Part shown: in pieces, positions 9,470-17,069 of the stretch
Layout of the letters: each line of letters opens with the position of its first letter
Numbering within the stretch: position 1 is the stretch's first letter
From: CAVSWN01 sp963770995
GTDB lineage: Bacteria; Acidobacteriota; Vicinamibacteria; Vicinamibacterales; CAVVIG01
Length of the DNA: 64,000 nt
Assembly (NCBI GenBank): GCA_963770995.1
Contig: CAVYRS010000001.1
Coordinates: 2,046,001 to 2,110,000 of the forward strand
Direction: 5' to 3'
Made by a program: the position numbers and the translations under genes
Notes under the pieces: model-generated
What the model was told of the DNA's origin: nothing
What the model saw: the letters and a program-made list of their open reading frames with translations, nothing else
The model's database searches: none

Positions 9470-10441
9470 TTAACGGTACCGCTTGATGTAGGGGGCGAGC
9501 AGGCCCCGGGTAAACGCCCGGCGGAGCGCACGCGCCGTCACGCGACGCTCTCGCTGCACCTGGATTCGCTGGCGCAGAACCGCCGGCAGGTCCCGCAAGG
9601 CATCGACCTTGGCCGCCACGACCACCCTCCCCTGTCCGCGCCACGGGTAAAACAGCAGGGCCGCGGCGTTCAACGCTATGTGTTGCGGCAAGTACAGCCA
9701 CATCAGCGACCCCGGCATGTTCTTGATGAACGTCCAGACGGCGTTCCGCTCTGAGTGATACACGGCAAAATCGCTCCGGTAGCCGCTGACCGCCGACCCA
9801 ATGTGATGCACCACGGCGGCGTGCACGTACTGGCACCGATAGCCGCGCAGACGCAGCCGAAACGCGAGATCCACGTCCTCGAAATAGCAGAAGAACCGCT
9901 CGTCGAAGCCACCAACTTCTTCGAAGGCGTCGCGGCGATACAACGCTGCCGCGGCGCATGGTGCGAAGACTTCGCCGTCGCGCGCCGGCCAGGTCGTCGC
10001 GCTGGCGCCGTGCCCCTTCCGCCAGGCGCGCCCGGACACGTGATAACTGTCACCCGCGCCGTCCAGGTACAAAGGGTCGGAGGCCATCAGCATCCGGCTC
10101 GCAAAAGCGGCGACCTGTGGGTTGGACTCCGCTGCAGCCACGAGCGCCTCGAGCCATCCCGGCTCGGCACTCACGTCGGGATTCATCACGACCAACGCAT
10201 CGAAGCGCAATGCGGCCCGCGCCGCGACGTTGTTGGCTCGCGCGAAGCCGACATTTTCCGAAAGCCTGATCAGCTGTGCGCCGCGTAGTCGCGGCGCCGC
10301 TTGTTCGAGCGAATCGTCGGAGCTTGCGTTGTCGACCACGAACACACCGTCCGGCAGGCGGCGCTGCGTCTCCAGAGATTGCAGGCAGCGACCGAGGAGG
10401 GCCCCTCCGTTCCAGTTGACGATCAATACGGCAACCGTCAT
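9470..10441 (-). CDS. Glycosyltransferase family 2 (rhamnosyltransferase-like)
   Basis: 323 residues. It has the GT-A order of the WbbL-like group: VAVLIVNWNGG at the N-terminus, VVDNASSDDS (nucleotide binding), LSENVGFARANN, VVMNPDVSAEPGW (the DxD-equivalent NPD), then a C-terminal GGFDERFFCYFEDVDLAFRLRLRG acceptor region and HHIGSA. This layout is typical of enzymes adding deoxyhexoses to O-antigen or exopolysaccharide. A second GT2 gene lies 82 bases upstream, and an ABC exporter further upstream on the same strand, so it likely contributes to an exported glycan. Confidence 0.88.
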   Translation of the reverse strand: MTVAVLIVNWNGGALLGRCLQSLETQRRLPDGVFVVDNASSDDSLEQAAPRLRGAQLIRLSENVGFARANNVAARAALRFDALVVMNPDVSAEPGWLEALVAAAESNPQVAAFASRMLMASDPLYLDGAGDSYHVSGRAWRKGHGASATTWPARDGEVFAPCAAAALYRRDAFEEVGGFDERFFCYFEDVDLAFRLRLRGYRCQYVHAAVVHHIGSAVSGYRSDFAVYHSERNAVWTFIKNMPGSLMWLYLPQHIALNAAALLFYPWRGQGRVVVAAKVDALRDLPAVLRQRIQVQRERRVTARALRRAFTRGLLAPYIKRYR

Positions 10442-10523
10442 ACCGGCGGAGATGCTGTGAAAACTGGACGTCGTGACCTGCGGTGGGGATACCGATCGAT
10501 CTCTGACACGCCTGCGGCGAAGC

Positions 10524-11471
10524 TCACCCAGAGCCGGATGCGTCGAATTCCAGGCTCGCGCCGCCCGCTCTCGATCTGGAGGCGACCGGCACCGATTCCC
10601 GGGCGGTCGGGACCGTGGACGGCGACGCGCTCAGCGCCCGACGGACTCGGAGCTCGCCACGCACGTACAAACCTGCGCGAGTCACCGGCGCCCCGATCCG
10701 TCCCAGAAATCCGCCGTGCTTGCGGTACAAACGATGCGCGCTCACGTGGAACTCGCGAATCGCGCGCGCGACGTTGTATCTCGCCGATCCGCCGCAGAAG
10801 TGCCGGACGGGAACCGCGGGCAAATACGTGCACAGCAGTCCGAGTTTGCCGACTCGCCGGCAGTAATCAGCGTCCTCCCGGTACAGGAAGAACCCTTCGT
10901 CCAACCCGCCCAGCCTCTCGAACACATCGCGCCGCGTCATCAGGCACGATCCCGAGAGCCAATCGGCATTGAGGGGCTCGCGTGCGTCGAGGCCGAGCAG
11001 GTTGCGCCGCGACCACGGATTATTGGGATACCGCTGCGTCATCCAGGCGGATCGTCCGCCGAACAGTGTCGAGAACCCTGGGAATGCGCGTGCGGATGCC
11101 TGTATCGACCCGTCGCCGTTGAGCACGCGCGGTCCGGCAACTGCGGTGTCGGGATGGCTGCACAGCCATTCTTCGAGCACGGCGATGACCGGACCTTCGA
11201 TGATGGTATCGGGATTGAGCAGCAGCAGAAACGAACCCCGGGCGTGCCGCGCCGCCAGGTTGACGCCGGCCGCAAATCCCAGGTTCACGGCCGAGGGGAT
11301 CATCCGGACGGATGGGTGTGCCCGCGACACAACCTCGAGCCCTGCCGGATCGCTCTCGTTGTCGACGACGATGACTTCATCTCCTGGCCTGAGTTGAGCG
11401 ACGAGCGAGTGAAGGCACTGCTCGAGGTCCAAATAGCCGCGGAAATTGACGACCAGTACAGAGGTCGACAT
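10524..11471 (-). CDS. Glycosyltransferase family 2 (rhamnosyltransferase-like)
   Basis: 315 residues with the same motif order as its neighbour: VLVVNFRGYLDLEQCL, VIVVDNESD, VNLGFAAGVN, LLLLNPDTIIEGP, then WLSGSCLMTRRDVFERLGGLDEGFFLYREDADYCRR. The last segment is the classic GT2 catalytic/acceptor block (GSCL..R, GGLDEGFF, EDxD). The C-terminal 40 residues are basic and low in complexity. It is likely to act on the same glycan as the 9470-10441 enzyme. A TACAAT hexamer at 11488-11483 on the minus strand is a possible -10 box, but it is very close to the start codon. Confidence 0.87.
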   Translation of the reverse strand: MSTSVLVVNFRGYLDLEQCLHSLVAQLRPGDEVIVVDNESDPAGLEVVSRAHPSVRMIPSAVNLGFAAGVNLAARHARGSFLLLLNPDTIIEGPVIAVLEEWLCSHPDTAVAGPRVLNGDGSIQASARAFPGFSTLFGGRSAWMTQRYPNNPWSRRNLLGLDAREPLNADWLSGSCLMTRRDVFERLGGLDEGFFLYREDADYCRRVGKLGLLCTYLPAVPVRHFCGGSARYNVARAIREFHVSAHRLYRKHGGFLGRIGAPVTRAGLYVRGELRVRRALSASPSTVPTARESVPVASRSRAGGASLEFDASGSG

Positions 11472-11570
11472 CAGCGTGCCGCATTGTACCCGGCTGGGGT
11501 GCCAGATGCCAGCCTCTTCGTCAGGCGGCGGACTTGTTGGCTGGCGGAATTCGCGTCGCCCACAGAGCCC

Positions 11571-12368
11571 TCACTCAGTAATGCTGCCGGCGGCTGACAG
11601 AACCGGCTGGACGCCAGTGCCCTCCTGAGTCATCTCCCGGTAGAACTCCAAGCCCTCGTCCACAGCGCCGTCGAACTGGATCCGCCCGTGATCGAGCACA
11701 CATACGCGGTCGCACATCGTCCGGATCGCAGCCGCGCCGTGCGAAACGAAGAGGATGGTGGTGTTCCGGGCGCGGAAGCTCTCGAGTGTTTGAAAACACC
11801 GGCGCTGAAATTCCGCGTCGCCAACCGCGAAGATCTCGTCGAGGAGGAGGATCGCCGGGTCGAGGCTTGCCGCGATCGCAAAACCGAGCCGCACCTTCAT
11901 GCCCGACGAATAGTTCTTCAGCGGCGTGTCCATGAAGTGCTCGAGCCCCGCGTACGAGACGATGCGCGGGTACAGCGCGGCGATTTCGGGCCGTTTCATG
12001 CCGTAAATCGACGCGTTCAGGTACACGTTTTCCGTGCCGCTCAGCTCGGGATGAAATCCGACGCCGAGCTCGATCATGGTGCCGATCCGGGCGTCTGCGG
12101 CGACCAGCATCTTCCCGGCTGTTGGCATCAGCAGCCCGGCGACAATCTTGAGGAGCGTACTCTTCCCCGAGCCATTGCGCCCGATGACGCCGAGCGCCTC
12201 GCCGCTCCGGATGGTCAACGACACGTCGCGGAGCGCCCAGAACTCTTCGACGATCTCCCGATGGCGCTCGTGAAACATCGCGAGAAATCGAATCTTGAGA
12301 TCGTGCGACCGATTGTGTCGGAGGTAGAAGCGTTTGGAAACCTGCTGAGCCTCGATCGCGACGCTCAT
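11571..12368 (-). CDS. Polysaccharide/polyol-phosphate ABC exporter, ATPase (Wzt/TagH-like)
   Basis: 265 residues. Walker A GRNGSGKST at 63-71, a long insertion before the Q-loop, the ABC signature YSSGMKVRL near 153-161, Walker B ILLLDE at 173-178 and the H-loop histidine at 210. The signature YSSGMKVRLGF and the GVGFHPELSGTENVYLNA region are characteristic of Wzt/TagH/KpsT-type ATPases. It lacks the C-terminal carbohydrate-binding domain of full Wzt proteins, so the exporter is probably of the simpler kind. Its ATG overlaps the stop of the permease gene (ATGA at 12368-12365); the two form one transporter that moves lipid-linked glycan across the inner membrane. Confidence 0.92.
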   Translation of the reverse strand: MSVAIEAQQVSKRFYLRHNRSHDLKIRFLAMFHERHREIVEEFWALRDVSLTIRSGEALGVIGRNGSGKSTLLKIVAGLLMPTAGKMLVAADARIGTMIELGVGFHPELSGTENVYLNASIYGMKRPEIAALYPRIVSYAGLEHFMDTPLKNYSSGMKVRLGFAIAASLDPAILLLDEIFAVGDAEFQRRCFQTLESFRARNTTILFVSHGAAAIRTMCDRVCVLDHGRIQFDGAVDEGLEFYREMTQEGTGVQPVLSAAGSITE

Positions 12369-13192
12369 CCCAATTGTTCTCCCAGGCGGTCGTCAAGCGA
12401 CACAATCCACCACAGTCCCAGCAGGAACACTCCGATGCCATAGGTGATGGCGCCAAGCCAGACAGTGGCATCGGGCCAGTCTCCATAGTAGAAGATCCGC
12501 TGGTACGCCACGATGAAGGGTGTCATGGGACTCGCCAGCAGCACACCGCGGAGTGACTCGGGAATCTGGCTGAGAGGATAGACGATCGGCGTTGTCCAAA
12601 ACAGAAGCGACAGCCCGATGTCGACGAAGTGGCGAACGTCGCGAAAATAGGCTGTCGCGGCGGCTAGCATGAATGCGACACCGACCGTAAAGAGAACCTG
12701 CAGCGCCAGGAACAGCGGACACAGGAGCACCGGGCCGAGCGGCGGCAGCCGGTACACGAGGAACATCAACGGCAGGAATGTGCAGACCGTCAGCAGATAC
12801 TGCACCAGATTGAAAAGTACGGTGGCGAGCGGCAACACCGCTTTCGGAAACTGCACGACTTTCAGCAGGCTGGCGCCCTCGACGAGCGCGCCGGTGGCCA
12901 TCGCCGCCGAATTGGCGAAGAATGACCATGCGAGTACGCCGAGCAGAACAAAAACTGGAAAGCCGGGTTGCTGGACATTCAGAATGTACCTGAACGCGAA
13001 CGTGTAGACCGCGACCGACGCCAAGGGATTGATCTGCGACCACAAGAATCCCAGGATCGAGCCCCGGTATTTCAGGGTCAGGTCCTTCACCACCAGATTA
13101 CGCACCAGCTCTCGATACGACAGGAGCCGCAGCACGCTCGAGACGAGCGATCGGCGTTCGGCCGCGCGGTCGACTAGGGCGTGGCTCTGCAT
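12365..13192 (-). CDS. Polysaccharide ABC exporter, permease (Wzm/TagG-like, ABC-2)
   Basis: 275 residues with six predicted membrane segments. The N-terminal cytoplasmic helix ends in LVVKDLTLKYRGSILGFLWSQ, the conserved entry motif of ABC2_membrane polysaccharide permeases, and the segment FFANSAAMATGALVEGASLLKVVQFPKAVLP is the usual coupling/gate region. It would pair with the overlapping Wzt-like ATPase gene to export an undecaprenyl-linked O-antigen or similar polymer. It heads a minus-strand run of exporter and GT2 genes. A TACAAT hexamer lies 21 bases before the ATG (13219-13214) with no clear -35. Confidence 0.9.
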   Translation of the reverse strand: MQSHALVDRAAERRSLVSSVLRLLSYRELVRNLVVKDLTLKYRGSILGFLWSQINPLASVAVYTFAFRYILNVQQPGFPVFVLLGVLAWSFFANSAAMATGALVEGASLLKVVQFPKAVLPLATVLFNLVQYLLTVCTFLPLMFLVYRLPPLGPVLLCPLFLALQVLFTVGVAFMLAAATAYFRDVRHFVDIGLSLLFWTTPIVYPLSQIPESLRGVLLASPMTPFIVAYQRIFYYGDWPDATVWLGAITYGIGVFLLGLWWIVSLDDRLGEQLG

Positions 13193-13255
13193 CGGGTCTC
13201 CACGGGAATTCGCATTGTAGTATGCGCGTGGGGCCTGCCGGCCAATGTCGCCGCG

Positions 13256-14770
13256 CTATTCCCGAATCTTCCAACGGTAGCCGAGCTGACTCTCGGTACC
13301 GATCCACGTTTCGCACAGCTCCAGGTTCGACGGAATCGACGTGCGGCCCCGGTCAAGCCAGCCGACGAGCCAGTGGACTTCGGGGGGAATCGGCCGGCAT
13401 GCCAGCGCGCCGGACGCATCGTCTGGACCGAGCTCTGCTGTCTGAGCGGATAGCGATGTCGGCTGCGACCCGGCACGGCGGATGATCGTCTCGGCCTGCG
13501 CTTTGGTGATGTAGTACGCGACGCCGTAGGCTCCCGGCGCGCCTCCCCGGTTGGCGAGCCAGGTGCCCGTGGTCACTGTGAGCGCACACAGCGCCGCCAC
13601 GTAGGCCAAGCGCCACACCGTGAGCGCGCGCGCGACCAGGCGGCGTTGGACGGGTGGATCGAACGCGCCGGCCGGAAGCATCGCCGTGATCGGCGCGAGC
13701 GTGAGGACGTAGGACGGATGCGACGGAATGCGCGCGACCGCAAACGCCGCGATCATCAGCCACCACCAGATGCCGAGAATCGGCACCGACCAGGGAGAGC
13801 GCAACCATCGCCACAGGCCGTACATCAATAGCGGCGCACCGAGCACGACCGACGCATAGTAGCTCGCGGCCCTGATCGGATCGCGGAGAAACTCCCGCCG
13901 GTGCGGAGCGAAAAAAGAAAGCAGATCGACCGGGACGATCTGCGCCTCCGTGCGAAGCAGCAGATCCGGCGAGACGATGGCGAGCGTGGGACGGTTGGCG
14001 AGCATTTGGGCTGGCTGGTGCGCGAGATGGTTCAAATACGGCAGCCAGAAGAACAGCGTCACCGCCAAGACGGTTGCAAGGGTCGCCGCCTCGGCGGCCG
14101 ACGGCCGGCCCAGCCTGAACGTCACGCCGTGGCGCCGGTCATGGACGATTTGCGCGGCGATCGCGAGAGGCAGCAGCGCCAGGCCGATGGGGCCGGAGAG
14201 GTGGAGCTGGCCGACGAGCAGCGCCGCCAGGACCAGCAACGTGATCCCTCTCCACGGCCGCTCGCCCAGCAGGTACTCCACGCCCCACAGCAAGACGAGC
14301 ATGCACGGCTGCAAAAGGTCCAGGTTCCAGATCTTGCGGCTGAAGATCACGGTGAACGGCGAGACGGCCGCGATCGCGAGGATGAGCAGCGCGCGATTCT
14401 CGTCCGTGCGGCGTCGGGCCCAGCGCCACAGCGGATAGAGGCAAAGGGTGTTGAGCAGCGCGATGATCGTCGCGACACCGATGGGATCCCGGGTCGGCAC
14501 CCACAACGCGGCAACGATCCATGTGTAGAGCGGAGGGAGCGGCACGGTGTTCGAGGTCGGCATCCCGTGCGCGGGGAACGAGGCGTCGGTCGACCAGGGA
14601 CGATCGGCGAGAAACGCGATGCTCAGTTTCAACGCCTCCTGCTCGTCGGCCTTGAACTCCATGACGTCGAGGCGATAGAGACGAAGCGCGCCGCCGATCA
14701 GCATGAGCGCGAGCGCCACGCATGTTGGTACAATCCGCGCGTTGGCTGTTCGTTTCCGATCGCTGGTCAT
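13256..14770 (-). CDS. Membrane glycosyltransferase, GT39/ArnT-like (GT-C fold)
   Basis: 504 residues from the ATG at 14770-14768 (GGTGGGA just upstream); GTG at 14776 is an alternative. The first membrane helix is followed by an ADEQEA motif (D42-E43 at the first periplasmic loop), the catalytic acidic pair of the dolichyl-phosphate-mannose/ArnT superfamily. About ten further hydrophobic segments follow, then a periplasmic C-terminal part. It would transfer a sugar from polyprenyl phosphate to a lipid or protein on the outer face of the inner membrane. Its 5' end overlaps the divergent GT39-type gene starting at 14703, so one of the starts may lie further in. Confidence 0.8.
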   Translation of the reverse strand: MTSDRKRTANARIVPTCVALALMLIGGALRLYRLDVMEFKADEQEALKLSIAFLADRPWSTDASFPAHGMPTSNTVPLPPLYTWIVAALWVPTRDPIGVATIIALLNTLCLYPLWRWARRRTDENRALLILAIAAVSPFTVIFSRKIWNLDLLQPCMLVLLWGVEYLLGERPWRGITLLVLAALLVGQLHLSGPIGLALLPLAIAAQIVHDRRHGVTFRLGRPSAAEAATLATVLAVTLFFWLPYLNHLAHQPAQMLANRPTLAIVSPDLLLRTEAQIVPVDLLSFFAPHRREFLRDPIRAASYYASVVLGAPLLMYGLWRWLRSPWSVPILGIWWWLMIAAFAVARIPSHPSYVLTLAPITAMLPAGAFDPPVQRRLVARALTVWRLAYVAALCALTVTTGTWLANRGGAPGAYGVAYYITKAQAETIIRRAGSQPTSLSAQTAELGPDDASGALACRPIPPEVHWLVGWLDRGRTSIPSNLELCETWIGTESQLGYRWKIRE

Positions 14771-17069
14771 TCCCACCTTGCTCGTGATCGTCGCAGGAGC
14801 CCTCTATCTACCACGGCGCGACATCCCGAGCTACCTCGCGCCCGACGAAGTCTTTTCGGCGCTGACCGCCCAGTCGGTGGCCGAGACCGGCCGCGACCTG
14901 AACGGCCGCTTTCTGCCGCTCTACTTCCAGTTGCCCGATTCGTTCGAAACGCGCATGTGGTATCAGCCGATCGCGGTGTATGCGATGGCGGCCAGCGTCA
15001 AGGTGCTGCCGTTTTCCGAATCCACCGTTCGCCTGCCGATGACAATCGCGGCGATCATCGACATTCTGCTCGCGTACTGCATCGGCCGCGTGCTGTTTCG
15101 CAACGACGTGCTCGCCGTCGCCGCGGCGGTGCTGCTGATGCTGACGCCGGCCCATTTCTCCGACAGCCGCGTCGCGATGGATCATCACGCGTTCCTGCCG
15201 TTCATCCTCGGCTGGCTGCTGTGCCTGCTGTTGTACCTCGAACGGCCACGACCCGCTCTCCTGTTCGGCGCCGGCCTGATCCTCGGGATCGGATTGTTCA
15301 CCTACATCGCGTCATACGTGCTGATGCCGGTGTTTGCTCTTTTCACGGCGGTGGTGCTGTACCGGCGTCATGAATCCTTGCGCGCGTACGCGCTGCTGGC
15401 GGGCGGCTTTCTGCTGCCGGTGTCGATCGGCGCCCTCTACATCGCCGCGCACCCCGCCGTCGTCACCGACACGCTGTGGCGCTACCAACGCGACCAATCG
15501 CGCGATGCGGGCGGCCTGTCGCTCGCCCAGGCGCTGCTCTTCGATCGCGTGGCGAAGATCGGATCCGTGTACGCGAGTTTCTGGCAGCCGCGCGTGCTGT
15601 TCATCAGCGGACCACGATCGGTCTGGGTGGCCGGCCAGTTCGTGCTGCCGGTTGCGGGACTGCTGGTCGCGGGCGCCATGAGACTGCTGCGCCGGCCGGA
15701 CACGCCCACGCTTCTGCTGCTCGCGGGCCTGCTGATCGCGCCGTTGCCTGCAACGTTGGTCGGCGAACCTGAAGTCATCCGCCGCGCCGCCGGCGTCATG
15801 CCCTTCGCTGTGCTGCTCGCCGTGGCCGGCCTCGAGTACGTCTGGACAGCGGAACCGGCGCGCACGCGGCGGATCGCCTTCGTGGCCGTGTGGACAACGG
15901 TGATCGGCCTCGCGGCGATGTATTACCAGGACCTGCCGCACGCGCAGGCCGTCATCCGCGCGGCAACGGTGCCCCTTGCGATCACCGGTTTCGCGCTGCT
16001 CTTTGGCGACGTGCCGTTCGAGCGGCTCAGCGTCTCGCGGATGGCGATTGTCTCGGTCGCTGCAATCGCGATCATGCACGCCGTCTACGTGGTGTCGAAT
16101 CAGGCCACGCCGGTCGGCGTCGCGCTGCTGCTCGCTGTGAGCGCAATGACCTTGCTGGATCGGCCGCCGGCCTTCGTCCGGGAGCCGCTCGTGGCTGTGG
16201 CCGTGCTGGCGCTGGTCATCGGGCACTTCATGTTCAACTACGTGGACTACGCCCAGCTTGGCCGGATTGCGTTCGTTCCGGCGTCGGGCGTAATCCTCGC
16301 GGCGCGAATGACGGCGTCCCTGCTTGCGGTCGCGGTCGCGATTTCAGTCGCACGGCTGGCTCGTCCTTCGACAAGCTCAGGACGAGCGGATCAGAGACAC
16401 GCTCGTGGTGAGCCTGTCGAACCACGAGCGAACCTTGCGGGCTGGCGGCTCGTCAGCGTGGCGGCTGCGATGCTCGTCGCGCTCCAGCTCGCCTACTACT
16501 CCGTCGATGCCTTCGTGGACTTTCGCTGGCGAGCCCTGCATGCGCTCGTGCTGATCGCCGCAGGCGTCGGCCTGGCCGTACTAATCCGCGGCGGCGAGCA
16601 TGGGCGTGTGCAACTCGGCGCCCTCGCCGCGGCCGGACTCCTGACGATAGCGGTCGTGCAGTTTGCGCCCTTCCACGAGGACTACCTCACCGGCTTCCGC
16701 GCACGTGGAAACACGGGCCCGGTCAGTTCGAAACCCGCGTTCCAGGCGTTGATCCGTCGCGCGCGCGACGAGTCGGCGCCGGCGATCTATCTGGGATGGC
16801 CCTATGCGCTCGGCGAGTTGTACTGGCGGTTCTACGTGATCGAGAGTCAGCGCCGGGAGCTTCTGGCACGCACGATCCCCGAGCTCGATTTCAAGCCGGA
16901 TCGCATCAAGGCGCTGCCGCGCGGCAGCCTCGTCATCACCACACCGTCGCCCGCGATCGATGCCGCGATCGACGGCATGATGTCCCGCGGCGAGATCCGG
17001 ACACGCGAGTTGCTCCGAGACGCCGACGGCACCCCCACCTTCTGGATTCTGGAGACCGGGAGCCCGTGA
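14703..17069 (+). CDS. Membrane glycosyltransferase, GT39-like, first of a tandem pair
   Basis: 788 residues if the ATG at 14703 is used; a TTG at 14742 would cut the N-terminus by 13 residues and shorten the overlap with the divergent gene. GT39 layout: first helix, then PDEV acidic motif (D48-E49), a helical core with TPAHFSDSR in the family's third-loop region, and a periplasmic C-terminal domain ending in PTFWILETG. It is a close paralog of the next gene, with matching motifs along its whole length. Residues 553-576 are encoded by a palindromic repeat (16361-16430) that keeps the frame. Its TGA overlaps the GTG start of the second paralog. Confidence 0.82.
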   Translation: MSASATHVGTIRALAVRFRSLVIPTLLVIVAGALYLPRRDIPSYLAPDEVFSALTAQSVAETGRDLNGRFLPLYFQLPDSFETRMWYQPIAVYAMAASVKVLPFSESTVRLPMTIAAIIDILLAYCIGRVLFRNDVLAVAAAVLLMLTPAHFSDSRVAMDHHAFLPFILGWLLCLLLYLERPRPALLFGAGLILGIGLFTYIASYVLMPVFALFTAVVLYRRHESLRAYALLAGGFLLPVSIGALYIAAHPAVVTDTLWRYQRDQSRDAGGLSLAQALLFDRVAKIGSVYASFWQPRVLFISGPRSVWVAGQFVLPVAGLLVAGAMRLLRRPDTPTLLLLAGLLIAPLPATLVGEPEVIRRAAGVMPFAVLLAVAGLEYVWTAEPARTRRIAFVAVWTTVIGLAAMYYQDLPHAQAVIRAATVPLAITGFALLFGDVPFERLSVSRMAIVSVAAIAIMHAVYVVSNQATPVGVALLLAVSAMTLLDRPPAFVREPLVAVAVLALVIGHFMFNYVDYAQLGRIAFVPASGVILAARMTASLLAVAVAISVARLARPSTSSGRADQRHARGEPVEPRANLAGWRLVSVAAAMLVALQLAYYSVDAFVDFRWRALHALVLIAAGVGLAVLIRGGEHGRVQLGALAAAGLLTIAVVQFAPFHEDYLTGFRARGNTGPVSSKPAFQALIRRARDESAPAIYLGWPYALGELYWRFYVIESQRRELLARTIPELDFKPDRIKALPRGSLVITTPSPAIDAAIDGMMSRGEIRTRELLRDADGTPTFWILETGSP
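14729..14734 (+). promoter_or_regulatory. Possible -10 box (TACAAT) inside the divergent overlap
   Basis: TACAAT at 14729-14734 would place transcription start near 14741, one base before the TTG at 14742. If real, the GT39 gene is read from a leaderless TTG and the ATG at 14703 is not used. No -35 box is evident, so this is a weak call. Confidence 0.25.
16361..16430 (+). repeat. Palindromic repeat (CTTCGACAAGCTCA type) inside a GT39 gene
   Basis: Two adjacent imperfect hairpins: TCGTCC..GGACGA around TTCGACAAGCTCA (16361-16384), and GCTCGTGGT..ACCACGAGC around GAGCCTGTCGA (16401-16429). Related words occur at 19400-19441, 43867-43946, 48013-48034 and 61256-61280. The copy is translated in frame as an arginine-, serine- and glutamate-rich stretch between two membrane helices. 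Confidence 0.75.

Noticed and set aside
10473..11597. Long plus-strand frames opposite the GT2 genes
   Set aside because: The minus strand carries clear GT2 motifs; the plus-strand frames are arginine-rich shadows typical of GC-rich DNA.
16796..17065. Upstream extension of the second GT39 protein
   Set aside because: This lies wholly within the first GT39 gene in another frame. The GTG at 17066 overlaps the preceding stop and starts directly with the first helix.
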